Below, piece after piece: positions 1 to 8,158 of a DNA stretch of 25,278 bases. Source of the stretch: JADHLJ01 sp038116915 (GTDB taxonomy: Bacteria > Pseudomonadota > Alphaproteobacteria > Thalassobaculales > Thalassobaculaceae). Each line of letters begins with the position of its first letter. Positions within the stretch are counted from its first letter, which is position 1. The notes under the pieces are model-generated. The model searched no databases, was not told the DNA's origin, and saw only the letters and a list, made by a program, of their open reading frames with translations. A program made the position numbers and the translations under genes. Where the stretch lies: NCBI GenBank assembly GCA_038116915.1, contig JAYOEU010000050.1, forward strand, positions 1-25,278. Reading direction: 5' to 3'.

Positions 1-4
1 CGCT

Positions 5-1000
5 CTAGCGTTCTCCCTCGAAGCACACATTGCGAAGCGGCTCGCCGCGCGCCAGCCGGTCGAGATTGTCGCCGACGAACGTCCAGCGCCGATCGCTCAT
101 CGCGGCGGTCCAGGCGGAGTTGTGCGGTGACATGATGATATTGTCGAGCTTTTGGAACGGGAACTTCGACGGCCACGGATTCGGGTCATCGTCGGAAGGA
201 TAGACGTACCAGACGTCGATGATCCCGCCCCGGATCCTCTTGGAGGCCAGCGCATCGTAGAGCGCGGCCTCATCGATCACCTCGCCGCGCCCGACATTGG
301 CGATCACCGCGTCGCTCTTCATCCGCGCAAAGGATGCGGCATTGATCATCCCGCGTGTTTCGGCGCCGCCCGGCGTGCAGCAGATCACGAAGTCGCTGGC
401 CGCGAGCAGGGTATCGAGCTGATCCACCGTTCCGTACCAGTCGACCAGATCCGGCTCTTCACGGATCGTGCGGGAGACCGCCATGACCTTCATGTCGAAA
501 GCCTTGCAGCGCCGCGCCACCTCGCGCCCGATCTGGCCATAGCCGATGATCCCGACCGTGGTGCCGCGCAGCTCCAGATGGTGCGGCCCCCGGTTGATGT
601 TGCGTCCGCTATAGGATTTGGCTTGCATGAGCGGATGGGTTTCCCGCATCAGGCCGATCTGGAACTCCAGCATCGCCGCCAGAAGATGCTCGGCGATGGT
701 GGTCTCGTGCTCGTGGGTATTGCAGAAAACCGCGCCCTTCGGCAGGTCCTGGGGCTTGATCCAGTCATACCCGGTAAACGGCGCCTGATAGAGCCGCAGC
801 CTTGCGCCCTCGGGGATGCCGCCGGGGATCCGCCCGCCGACGATCGCATCGACGCCGACGGCTTTGTCGCGGACCGCGTCGAGTTCGGTTCGGGCACTGA
901 GGATCGCAATGTCCCAGTCGGTGGTTACCTTGCTCGGGACCAGATCATCGCGGTTCATGCCGCTGTCTCTCAGGACCAGGACGGAAAGCTTGTCTGCCAC
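5..1000 (-). CDS. D-isomer-specific 2-hydroxyacid dehydrogenase family protein, atypical active site
   Basis: NAD(P)-dependent oxidoreductase of the D-2-hydroxyacid dehydrogenase superfamily, 331 aa from the GTG at 1000. The Rossmann motif GYGQIG lies at residues 153-158, the substrate-binding/catalytic Arg in NVGRG at R238, and the catalytic His in SPHNSAW at H293. The usual catalytic Glu (the TEP of IDVFPTEP in PGDH) aligns with Tyr267 in IDVWYVYP, so the Arg/Glu/His set is incomplete. The GTG at 1000 is preferred over the GTG at 1045 because GAAGG sits 7 nt upstream and the extra 15 residues look non-conserved. The gene is divergent from the GGT-like gene. Substrate is unknown; either a subfamily reductase using another acid or a non-canonical enzyme. 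Family assignment is firm, function is not. Confidence 0.88.
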   Translation of the reverse strand: MADKLSVLVLRDSGMNRDDLVPSKVTTDWDIAILSARTELDAVRDKAVGVDAIVGGRIPGGIPEGARLRLYQAPFTGYDWIKPQDLPKGAVFCNTHEHETTIAEHLLAAMLEFQIGLMRETHPLMQAKSYSGRNINRGPHHLELRGTTVGIIGYGQIGREVARRCKAFDMKVMAVSRTIREEPDLVDWYGTVDQLDTLLAASDFVICCTPGGAETRGMINAASFARMKSDAVIANVGRGEVIDEAALYDALASKRIRGGIIDVWYVYPSDDDPNPWPSKFPFQKLDNIIMSPHNSAWTAAMSDRRWTFVGDNLDRLARGEPLRNVCFEGER

Positions 1001-1007
1001 GGTGTCG

Positions 1008-1012
1008 CCTTC
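1008..1012 (-). promoter_or_regulatory. Ribosome binding site deciding the GTG start at 1000
   Basis: On the minus strand GAAGG lies 7 nt upstream of the GTG at 1000-998. The alternative GTG at 1045 has no comparable site, so this motif favours the shorter 331-aa protein. Confidence 0.5.
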
Positions 1013-1138
1013 GGTTTGAGTGCGGGGAATTCTGGATAGCCGCACGCGCGCGGACGTTCAAGCCATCTCGGCAAAGCATTCTTGCCCGGATGGCGGACGG
1101 CGATTAGCCTCGGTTGGCCGCCGCCTGGGAGAAATTGA

Positions 1139-2656
1139 GTGCTCGACAAGATCTGGACCGGTCACGAGACCGCGGAGATGACCGTTGGCGCGGCTGCCGC
1201 CGCCAATTTCGAGGGCGCAGATGCGGCGATGCGGATCATGCAAGCCGGCGGCAATGCCATTGACGCGGCGATCGCGGCGGCCCATGTGATGGGCGTGGTC
1301 GAGCCGCTGGATTGCGGTATCGGCGCCGGCGGATTCATGATCATCCACGATGCCGCTTCGGGGCGGTTCGACAGCATCGATTTCCTCGGCACCGCGCCCG
1401 CCCGGGCTCGCTATGAACTGTTCGCGACCAACAGTCCACAGGGTGAATACCTGATCCGGGTCAAGGGCGCTCACAATCAGGTCGGGCACCGTGCCGTCGC
1501 GACTCCCGGCACGCTGGCGGGCTTCTCCCAGATGCACGCGCGTTACGGCAGGCTGGCGATGGCTGACCTCCTCGCGCCGGCGATCGGCTTGGCCGAGAGC
1601 GGCTTTGCCGTGTCCTACAAGGGCGCGCTCCGGATGAGCCGGACGGTCGGGATGCTGAATCACACCGACGCCTGCCGGGCGCTCTATCTGAAATCCCCGA
1701 CCGAAGCCCCCGCCGAGGGGGATTGGCTCAGAAACCCGGACTATGCCGCCACGCTGCGGCAGATCGCCGAGGAAGGCGCCCGGGCCTTTTACGAAGGCGA
1801 CATCGCGGCAGCGATCACCGCCGAGATGCGGGCGCATGACGGGTTCCTGTCGCGCGAGGATCTGCGCAATTACAAGCCGCTTTGGCGAGAGCCGGCGCGC
1901 GGAATGTTTCAAGGCCTTGAGGTCGCGACCATGGCCGCGCCATCCTCCGGCGCCCTGGTTTTCGCGGGTCTCGAGGCTCTGTCCCGACTCTCGCCGACGG
2001 GCGAGGCCGAGACCCACGAAGCGCTGGCCCGGGCGATGCTGCACATGTTCGAAACCCGGCGGGTCGGGTTCGGCGATCCCGCCTTCGTGCCGGCCGCGGC
2101 CGATGAATCACCGGAGACCACAAGCCTTTGCACCCTGGACGCGGCGGGCAATGCCGCCTGCATCACCTACTCCAACAACAATCACTCGGGCGTCGTGGTG
2201 CCGGGCACCGGGATTTTGCTCAACAATCAGATGGCGCTTTTCAGTCCCTGGCCGGACAATCCGAACCAGGTCGTCGGCGGCAAGCGCCCGGTCAGCAGCA
2301 TGATGCCGACCTTGCTCGCCCGGGACGGCAAGGTCGAGATGGCGATCGGCGCCTCCGGTTCGACGCGGATCCCGACTTCACTGATGCAGGTTCTTCACCG
2401 GGTGAGAATGCAGGAGAAATCCATCGTCGAGGCCCTGGCCGAACCGAAGCTGCATGCGGAGGTGGAATCCATGATCGCCGACGCGGAACTGGAGCCCGTC
2501 GCCAGGCCGATCGCGGATCGGCTGGGTCTCGAGTACCGCTCTATTCCGGGGCGCGACACCACCATGGGCGTTGTTCAGGCGATCCATGCCGGCGGCGACG
2601 GCATGGTCACCGCGATCGGCGATCCGCGCGCCAAGGCCCAGGGACGGGTCCGCTAA
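1139..2656 (+). CDS. Gamma-glutamyltransferase-family Ntn hydrolase, probable non-glutamyl amidohydrolase
   Basis: Self-processing Ntn-hydrolase proenzyme of the gamma-glutamyltransferase family, 505 aa with no signal peptide, so probably cytoplasmic. The predicted nucleophile and cleavage site is Thr327 in ETTSLCTLD. Conserved downstream elements are N347, LNNQM (361-365) and KRPVSSM (S386, S387). By comparison with E. coli GGT, the Arg that binds the glutamyl carboxylate (R114) aligns with Leu83 (DFLGTAP), and the Asp that binds the amino group (D433) aligns with Leu367 (NNQMALF). That argues against glutathione as substrate and for another amide, as in HpxW-type oxamate amidohydrolases. 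The GTG start has a GGGAG ribosome site about 8 nt upstream. The gene lies 24 nt before cobU. The fold is certain, the substrate unknown. Confidence 0.9.
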   Translation: MLDKIWTGHETAEMTVGAAAAANFEGADAAMRIMQAGGNAIDAAIAAAHVMGVVEPLDCGIGAGGFMIIHDAASGRFDSIDFLGTAPARARYELFATNSPQGEYLIRVKGAHNQVGHRAVATPGTLAGFSQMHARYGRLAMADLLAPAIGLAESGFAVSYKGALRMSRTVGMLNHTDACRALYLKSPTEAPAEGDWLRNPDYAATLRQIAEEGARAFYEGDIAAAITAEMRAHDGFLSREDLRNYKPLWREPARGMFQGLEVATMAAPSSGALVFAGLEALSRLSPTGEAETHEALARAMLHMFETRRVGFGDPAFVPAAADESPETTSLCTLDAAGNAACITYSNNNHSGVVVPGTGILLNNQMALFSPWPDNPNQVVGGKRPVSSMMPTLLARDGKVEMAIGASGSTRIPTSLMQVLHRVRMQEKSIVEALAEPKLHAEVESMIADAELEPVARPIADRLGLEYRSIPGRDTTMGVVQAIHAGGDGMVTAIGDPRAKAQGRVR

Positions 2657-2680
2657 CCCTCTGGTCGGGAAAGGACGCCG

Positions 2681-3205
2681 ATGGCTCATATGACGCTGAT
2701 TCTCGGCGGCGCCCGTTCCGGCAAGAGCCGGCATGGCGAGGGTATGGCGCTGACCTCCGGGCTGAACCCGGTCTACATCGCCACCGCCGAGGCCCGCGAC
2801 GATGAGATGCGGGACCGCATCGCCGCCCACCGGGAGCGCCGGGTCGGTCTTGGCTGGCTCGAAGCCGAGGCGCCGCTTGAACTGGCAAGCGCGATCGCGG
2901 AGAAGGCCGCCGGGGACCGGGTCCTGCTGATCGATTGCCTGACCCTCTGGCTGACCAATCTGATGCTGGCCGAACGCGATATCGATGCCGCTTCGGCGGC
3001 GCTGCGTGAGGTGCTGGCGGAGGCGGAAGGACGGGTGATCCTGATCTCGAACGAGGTCGGCTTCGGAATCGTGCCGGAAAACGCTCTCGCCCGCCGGTTT
3101 CGCGACATCGCCGGACGGTTGCACCAGGATATCGCAAGAGATGCAGACCGGGTGCTGCTGATGGTTGCCGGGCTGCCGGTCGTGGTTAAGGACGGGGCCG
3201 GCTGA
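2681..3205 (+). CDS. cobU: Adenosylcobinamide kinase / adenosylcobinamide-phosphate guanylyltransferase
   Basis: Bifunctional late cobalamin enzyme, 174 aa, the normal family length. It phosphorylates adenosylcobinamide and transfers GMP to it to give adenosyl-GDP-cobinamide. The P-loop GGARSGKS is at residues 9-16, and the DDEMRDRIAAHRERR segment contains His50, the likely equivalent of the guanylylated His46 of Salmonella CobU. ISNEVGFGIVPENALARRFRD follows in the C-terminal half, as is typical of the family. The ATG at 2681 has AAGGA with a 5-nt spacer; a second ATG three codons on is possible. It follows the GGT-like gene by 24 nt and may be cotranscribed. CobQ, the partner pathway enzyme, lies about 17 kb away on the other strand. 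Called cobP in some alphaproteobacteria. Confidence 0.93.
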   Translation: MAHMTLILGGARSGKSRHGEGMALTSGLNPVYIATAEARDDEMRDRIAAHRERRVGLGWLEAEAPLELASAIAEKAAGDRVLLIDCLTLWLTNLMLAERDIDAASAALREVLAEAEGRVILISNEVGFGIVPENALARRFRDIAGRLHQDIARDADRVLLMVAGLPVVVKDGAG

Positions 3206-3220
3206 AAGCCGTCACCCCTT
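3193..3220. terminator. Possible hairpin at the convergent cobU / CoA-transferase junction
   Basis: GGGG-CCGGCT-GAA-AGCCGTCA-CCCC-TTT can fold into an interrupted stem with a short T run on the + side. It overlaps the stop codons of both convergent genes, which lie only 6 nt apart. The stem is imperfect and the T tract short, so this is a weak call. Confidence 0.25.
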
Positions 3221-4375
3221 TCGGCGCGCCTTCAGTTCCGCCAGGATTTCCTCCCGGTTGCCGTCGATTTCCGGCGGCAGGCGATAGTCCACCTGGTTTA
3301 CACCGTCGATATGCAGCGGACTGGCGGCGGCAAGCGACCGGCGGCCCTCGCCATCGGTGATCCAGCGGATCATCCCGCGGGCATGCAGGTTCTCATCCTC
3401 GACCACTTCATCAAGATCCTTGACCGAGCCGCAGGGCACCCGGGCCTTGTTGAGACGCTCCATGATGTCGTCGCGGTCGAGGGTCGACGACCAGTCCGAG
3501 ATCAAGTCGGTGACGGTCTCCAGGTTGCGAACCCGGTCCGCCATGGTCGAAAACCGCGGATCGTCCTTAAGCTCGCCCTTGCCCATCGCGTCGAGCAGCC
3601 GGTTCCAGTGCGTGTCGTTGTTGCAGATGATCGAGGTATATCCGTCCTTGGCCGGGAACACGCCGTAGGGCGCGATCGACAGACCACCGTGATAGTTGCC
3701 GACCCGGCTCGGCACCCCGTCGCTGTCGAACATCAGGCCGAGATTGGAGGCGAAGGACGGGAACACCGCCTCCTGCATGGAGACGTCCACATAGCTGCCC
3801 TCGCCGGTACGCTCGCGCTTCACCAGCGCCGTCATCACGCCGCCATAAAGATGAATGCCCGCGAAGAAATCGCAGAGCGCAACCCCCGCCTTTACCGGCG
3901 GATTTTCCGGGAACCCGGTCTGGCTCATCACGCCGCCCATGGCCTGAACCGCGATGTCCATCGCCTGATATCCGGCATAGGGCCCGTCCTGGCCATAGCC
4001 GCTTCCGGAGGCATAGATGACGGTGGGGTTCACCTTGCGAACCGCTTCAAGGCCAACCCCGAGACGGTCGACGACACCGGGCGCGTAATTCTCGATCACG
4101 ACGTCGGCGGTGGCGGCAAGCTCCAGGAAGATTTCCCGATCTGCGCCGTCCTTCAGATCCAGCACGATGCTGCGCTTGTTCGGGTTGAGCATCTTGAACG
4201 GATAGAGTGCCCCGCCACGGGCATTGCGGCGGCGCAGATGCTCGCCGCCCGGCGGTTCCACCTTGATCACGTCGGCCCCCGCCATCGCCATCAGAAACGT
4301 GGCGTAGGGTCCGTTGTAGATCTGGGTCATGTCGATGACACGGATGCCCGCGAGGGGATGCTGTGGGGCGGTCAT
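3212..4375 (-). CDS. Class III CoA-transferase (CaiB/BaiF family)
   Basis: CoA-transferase that moves CoA between carboxylic acids, 387 aa, full length. The N-terminal signature is PLAGIRVIDMTQ, with GADVIKVEPPGG at about residues 33-44 and the NPNKRSIVLDLK stretch at 64-75. The catalytic Asp that forms the acyl-aspartyl anhydride is D169 in ALCDFFAGIHL, the same number as in formyl-CoA transferase and CaiB. The VPCGSVKDLDE segment and the HARGM segment near the C-terminus are also family features. It is divergent from the aminotransferase at 4533 and converges on cobU. The true acyl donor and acceptor cannot be read from sequence; formate/oxalate, carnitine or a dicarboxylate are all possible. 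Confidence 0.93.
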   Translation of the reverse strand: MTAPQHPLAGIRVIDMTQIYNGPYATFLMAMAGADVIKVEPPGGEHLRRRNARGGALYPFKMLNPNKRSIVLDLKDGADREIFLELAATADVVIENYAPGVVDRLGVGLEAVRKVNPTVIYASGSGYGQDGPYAGYQAMDIAVQAMGGVMSQTGFPENPPVKAGVALCDFFAGIHLYGGVMTALVKRERTGEGSYVDVSMQEAVFPSFASNLGLMFDSDGVPSRVGNYHGGLSIAPYGVFPAKDGYTSIICNNDTHWNRLLDAMGKGELKDDPRFSTMADRVRNLETVTDLISDWSSTLDRDDIMERLNKARVPCGSVKDLDEVVEDENLHARGMIRWITDGEGRRSLAAASPLHIDGVNQVDYRLPPEIDGNREEILAELKARRKG

Positions 4376-4520
4376 GGGCGGTCCTTACCGAAGGCTTTCA
4401 AGGCGCTTGCGGCACCAGTGTTAGCGTCAGTTTGTTTAATTCACCATGGCGGCGGAAAGAACAAGGCGAGTCGATCATCCCTGGGATATAGTCGCCGGAC
4501 TTTTTATCATGCCCGCTGCA

Positions 4521-4525
4521 AAGGA
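4521..4525 (+). promoter_or_regulatory. Ribosome binding site deciding the GTG start of the aminotransferase
   Basis: AAGGA lies 7 nt before the GTG at 4533. The upstream in-frame ATGs at 4446 and 4509 lack any SD-like sequence, so the GTG is the better start. Confidence 0.6.
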
Positions 4526-4532
4526 ACGTACC

Positions 4533-5765
4533 GTGGCCATTGATCTCGACTACAGCGCCCTTTTCCGCCCGGACCTGCCGGCTCCCGCCAAGAAATGGGG
4601 TGGCTTTCCGCCGTTCAATTTCGTCGGTGGCAATAACGACGCGCCCAGCATTCCGGTTGAGGATATGATCGAGGCGGCGGCCAAGGTCTTGCGCCGGGAT
4701 GGACCCGGCCTCGCCAATTACGGGATGCACAGCGGGCCGCAGGGTTACGTGCCGCTCAGGGAGTTCGTGGCGAGGAAGCTCGCCCAGCGCAGCGGCATGA
4801 CGGTTTCGGCCGATGAGATCCTGATCACCTCCGGCTCGAACCATGGTCTTGAACTCGTCAACGCGGTGCTCTGCGAACCGGGCGACGTGGTGCTGGTGGA
4901 GCAGTTCAGCTATGGCAGCGCGCTCTCGCGGCTGCGGAAATTCGGCGCCACGCCGGTCGGCATTCCGCTGGACGATGACGGCATGCGCATGGACCTGCTG
5001 GCGGCCAAACTCGCCGAACTGAAGGACCAAGGGGTTACCCCGAAATACATATACATCATCCCGACGATCCAGAATCCGGGCGGCAGCATTCTGCCCGAGG
5101 ACCGGCGCCGGGAATTGCTCCGGCTGTCCGAGGAATACGGAGTGCCGATCCTTGAGGATGAGTGCTACGCCGATCTCCTTTGGGACGGCGAACGTCCACC
5201 GGCGATCGCGGCGATGGACAAGGGCGGCAACCGGGTCATTCACGTCGGCTCGTTCTCCAAGACCATCGCGCCGGCGTTGCGGGTCGGGTATGTGGCGGCC
5301 GACTGGGGCGTGCTCTCGCGGATGATCGCGGTCAAGAACGATGGCGGCACTGGCGCGCTGGAGCAGATGATGCTGGCGGAATATTGCACCGCCAAGTTCG
5401 ATTCGCACGTCGACTCGCTGGTCGTGACCTTGAGAAGCAAGCTTGATGTGATGATCGAGGCGCTGGAGGAGAATTTCGGCACCACGGCGGAATTCACCCC
5501 GACCAAGGGCGGGATCTTCCAGTGGATCACCTTGCCGGACCATGTCGACACCATGAAGCTGGCCCAGGCCGCCGCCGCGGAGGGAATCGCGATCAATCCG
5601 GGTCCGGAATGGGCATCCGACGCCGAGCCTGCCCGCAACCGGTTCCGCCTCTGCTTCGGCAGCCCGACCGTCGATGAGATCCGTCAGGGTGTGAAGAAGC
5701 TCTCCGAGGTCTGCCACCGCGAATTCGGCGTGCCGGTCCGCGCCGCCAATGTCGAACGGGGATGA
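4533..5765 (+). CDS. PLP-dependent class I/II aminotransferase (2-aminoadipate transaminase-like)
   Basis: Fold-type I aminotransferase, 410 aa from the GTG at 4533. Visible PLP features are NYGMHSGPQGYVPLRE near the N-terminus, the ITSGSNHGLEL cofactor loop, the IQNPGG motif (N181), the LEDECYADL segment (D209 and Y212), and the Schiff-base Lys243 in HVGSFSKTIAPALR. It resembles the stand-alone aminotransferases related to the MocR C-terminal domain and LysN/2-aminoadipate transaminases. No helix-turn-helix domain is present. The end of the protein runs to the palindromic repeat region. It is divergent from the CoA-transferase, with which it may share a regulatory region. Amino donor is not predictable. 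Confidence 0.9.
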   Translation: MAIDLDYSALFRPDLPAPAKKWGGFPPFNFVGGNNDAPSIPVEDMIEAAAKVLRRDGPGLANYGMHSGPQGYVPLREFVARKLAQRSGMTVSADEILITSGSNHGLELVNAVLCEPGDVVLVEQFSYGSALSRLRKFGATPVGIPLDDDGMRMDLLAAKLAELKDQGVTPKYIYIIPTIQNPGGSILPEDRRRELLRLSEEYGVPILEDECYADLLWDGERPPAIAAMDKGGNRVIHVGSFSKTIAPALRVGYVAADWGVLSRMIAVKNDGGTGALEQMMLAEYCTAKFDSHVDSLVVTLRSKLDVMIEALEENFGTTAEFTPTKGGIFQWITLPDHVDTMKLAQAAAAEGIAINPGPEWASDAEPARNRFRLCFGSPTVDEIRQGVKKLSEVCHREFGVPVRAANVERG

Positions 5766-5862
5766 CCGCGGAATTTGGGATGGTCCGTTATCCGGCGCAG
5801 TGCGATCAGGTTTCCCGGTCGAAAGTTCTAGACGCCGTTGACTTTGCGATTTCCGGAAGCCA

Positions 5863-5987
5863 TCGCCCTGGCGTAAGGCAGGGCCGGGCACCAGAACCAT
5901 CCACCTGGTCTTGTTGGTTGCGGCGAAGTGCGTCGGAGCCAGCGCAATGGCACCATCGGGACTCGGCCCTGCCTTACGCCAGGGCGA
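5863..5987. repeat. 23-bp perfect inverted repeat, intergenic palindromic element
   Basis: Arms 5863-5885 and 5965-5987 are exact reverse complements (TCGCCCTGGCGTAAGGCAGGGCC if read from the left), separated by 79 nt. Outward of the arms the match continues imperfectly (TTTGCGATTTCCGG against TTTGTGATCCCGG), so the whole element may span roughly 5840-6016. It fills the 292-nt gap between the aminotransferase and the MFS gene. No ORF of conserved type lies inside. It could be a dispersed REP/MITE-like element or act as a terminator between the two genes. Confidence 0.85.
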
Positions 5988-6057
5988 CGGGTGAAAGCAT
6001 GCCGGGATCACAAATTTTTGTTGCCGAGACGACGAGGTGCGGTCGAGGGCGGGAAAC

Positions 6058-7281
6058 GTGACGGCGGGACCGGAACCAAACACGGCCGGCGGCGAGCGCG
6101 TTCCGTTTGCCCAGGTCGTCTGGCCGTTCGCGATTGCCGAGACCCTGGTCTGGGCCTGTTACTATTATTCATTTCCGGCTTTGCTGCCGACCTGGGAGGC
6201 GGATCTCGGGTTTTCCAAGACCACGCTGACTGGCGCCTTCACCTTGTCGCTGATCGTCGCGGCGGCGATGGCGCCGGCGGCGGGACGGATGATCGACCGG
6301 GGCAGGGGACGGCTGGTCTTTGCCGGCGGGGCAATGCTTGCGGCGGTGATGCTGTTCCTGTTGTCCCGGGTGACCGAGGTCTGGCAGTTCTATGTCCTCT
6401 GGTTCTTCATCGGCATCGGCATGGCCGGCTCGCTTTACGAGCCGTGTTTCGCGATCCTGACGCACAGCATGGGCCCGCAGGCCCGGCGGGCGATTATCCT
6501 CGTCACGCTCGCGGCGGGTTTCGCCGGAACCGTGTCCTTTCCGAGCGCCCATGTCTTGAACGGGTTTTTCGGCTGGCGCGGCACGGTGACGGTTTTCGCC
6601 TTGGTCGTCGCGGTGATTTGCGTGCCGCTGATCCTCTACGGCTGCCACTATGCAAACCAGAATGCCCGGCAATCCGCGCCGCAGGCCAGCGTCAGCGCGC
6701 GCGCGACCATGGCGGTCATGCGCACCGCGACCTTCTGGCTGATCGGCATCGCTTTCACGTTGCTGGCGCTCGACCATGGCCTGATCGTCAGCCACATGCT
6801 TCCGATCATGGCCGATCGTGGCCTCGGAGAGGACACGGCGGTTTTCGCCGCCTCCATGTTCGGGCCGATGCAGGTGGCCGGCCGCCTCGCGATGATCGCG
6901 GCCGAGCGCCATGTCTCCGTCCTGATGATCTGCTGCGCCTGCTTCGTGTCGATGTCGCTCGCGGGCGTGTCCGTGTTTCTCGCGACCTCCGTCGCGCTTC
7001 TGATCGTTCCCTTCGTGGTGCTTCAGGGCGCGGGCGCGGGGGTGCTCAGCATCATCAGGCCGACCGTGGTGGCGGAATTGCTGGGCCGGAGGGACTTCGG
7101 GGTGATCTCCGGTACCCTGGCGATCGGCTTTGTCGCCGGCTCGGCCCTTGCGCCCACGGTGGCGTCCCTGATCTGGCGGCTCGGCGGCTATGACCTAGTG
7201 CTGTTGCTGACCATCGCGATCCCGCTCATTGCGCTGCTGTCGATCGTGGGCGCCTGGCGGATGCGGCGGCCGGCGGGCTGA
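6058..7281 (+). CDS. MFS transporter, 12 transmembrane segments
   Basis: Inner-membrane secondary transporter of the major facilitator superfamily, 407 aa from the GTG at 6058. The chain alternates hydrophobic segments and short loops in the usual 6+6 pattern. A motif-A-like loop GRMIDRGRGR follows TM2 (residues 76-85). TM1 starts around residue 16 (VPFAQVVWPFAIAETL). The GTG at 6058 has GAGGG 8 nt upstream; another GTG at 6037 would add seven residues but has no clear SD. It stands alone downstream of the palindrome, before the enoyl-CoA hydratase gene. The substrate is unknown; an organic acid is likely from the surrounding catabolic genes, but that is inference. Confidence 0.88.
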   Translation: MTAGPEPNTAGGERVPFAQVVWPFAIAETLVWACYYYSFPALLPTWEADLGFSKTTLTGAFTLSLIVAAAMAPAAGRMIDRGRGRLVFAGGAMLAAVMLFLLSRVTEVWQFYVLWFFIGIGMAGSLYEPCFAILTHSMGPQARRAIILVTLAAGFAGTVSFPSAHVLNGFFGWRGTVTVFALVVAVICVPLILYGCHYANQNARQSAPQASVSARATMAVMRTATFWLIGIAFTLLALDHGLIVSHMLPIMADRGLGEDTAVFAASMFGPMQVAGRLAMIAAERHVSVLMICCACFVSMSLAGVSVFLATSVALLIVPFVVLQGAGAGVLSIIRPTVVAELLGRRDFGVISGTLAIGFVAGSALAPTVASLIWRLGGYDLVLLLTIAIPLIALLSIVGAWRMRRPAG

Positions 7282-7359
7282 TGATCCAAGTCGGCCGGCG
7301 CCCCTATCACGCCTGAGGCGATGACGTTATAGAACGGACGGGGCAACCTGGAGGCCACG

Positions 7360-8154
7360 ATGCGCACGGACTACGAGACCCTGACATTGGAGTTCAGCGA
7401 CGATCATGTCCTGACCGTGATCCTCGACCGCCCGGACGCGGCTAACTCCATGAACACGCAGATGGGTCTCGATCTGCGCGCGTTGTGGGCGGATCTCTAC
7501 CACGATCCGAGCGTCGCGCGCTGCATCGTCCTGACCGGGCGTGGCGAGAAGATCTTCTGTGCCGGCGGTGACCTCAAACAGCGCAACGGCATGACCGACA
7601 AGGAATGGCTCGACCAGCACGCGATCTTCGAGCAGGGCGTCAAGTCGATGATGGACTGTCCGATTCCGATTATCGGAGCGATCAACGGCGCGGCTTTCGG
7701 AGGGGGGTGCGAGATCGCGCTCAATTGCGACTTCCTCTATGCCGCCGAGCATGCCCGCTTTGCTTTGACCGAGGTCACGCTCGGGATCATGCCCGGTGCC
7801 GCGGGTACCCAGAACCTGCCGCGCGCCGCCGGGGTGCGCCGCGCCATGGAAATCATTCTCACTGGTCTTCCGGTCAGCGCGGCGGAGGCGCTGGAATACG
7901 GCATGGTGAACAAGGTCTGTCCGGGTTCGGAGCTTATGGAGACCGTCATGGTGACCGCCCGGCGGATCGCCTCGAACGCGCCGATCTCCATCCGTCAGGC
8001 CAAGAAATCGATCCGCGTGGCGACCCAGTTGGACCTCAAATCAGGCTATGATTTCGAGATCGAGGCGTATAACCGCATGGTCTCAACCGAGGACCGACTG
8101 GAGGGGGTGCGCGCTTTCAACGAAAAGCGGAAACCGAATTTCAGGGGCCGTTGA
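7360..8154 (+). CDS. Enoyl-CoA hydratase/isomerase (crotonase) family protein
   Basis: Crotonase-fold enzyme, 264 aa. The oxyanion-hole segments are KIFCAGGDLK (residues 64-73) and INGAAFGGGCEIAL (108-121). Both catalytic Glu residues of classical enoyl-CoA hydratase are present: E138 in ALTEVTLGIMPGAAGTQ and E164 in RAMEIILTG. This predicts a true hydratase of a 2-enoyl-CoA. The ATG has GGAGG with a 5-nt spacer. It is the first gene of a close-packed series; the next gene starts 4 nt after its stop. The acyl chain is unknown. An isomerase or other crotonase activity cannot be excluded. Confidence 0.93.
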   Translation: MRTDYETLTLEFSDDHVLTVILDRPDAANSMNTQMGLDLRALWADLYHDPSVARCIVLTGRGEKIFCAGGDLKQRNGMTDKEWLDQHAIFEQGVKSMMDCPIPIIGAINGAAFGGGCEIALNCDFLYAAEHARFALTEVTLGIMPGAAGTQNLPRAAGVRRAMEIILTGLPVSAAEALEYGMVNKVCPGSELMETVMVTARRIASNAPISIRQAKKSIRVATQLDLKSGYDFEIEAYNRMVSTEDRLEGVRAFNEKRKPNFRGR

Positions 8155-8158
8155 TCAC

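Noticed and set aside
152..1039. 295-codon open frame on the plus strand
   Set aside because: Antisense to the hydroxyacid dehydrogenase; no domain seen.
4446..4532. N-terminal extension of the aminotransferase to the ATG at 4446 or 4509
   Set aside because: Neither ATG has a ribosome site, while the GTG at 4533 does.
3311..4543. 410-codon open frame on the plus strand
   Set aside because: Antisense to the CoA-transferase with its catalytic Asp169; no recognisable motif.
4398..6083. 561-codon open frame on the minus strand
   Set aside because: Mostly antisense to the aminotransferase. The end over 5840-6016 is only translation of the palindromic repeat.
5928..7193. 421-codon plus-strand frame overlapping the transporter
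   Set aside because: Out-of-frame shadow of the MFS gene, rich in Arg/Gly/Asp, while the other frame has clear transmembrane segments.
8048..8158. N-terminal extension of the GT9 gene
   Set aside because: These codons overlap the end of the hydratase in another frame and lack GT9 features. The GTG at 8159 is the better start.
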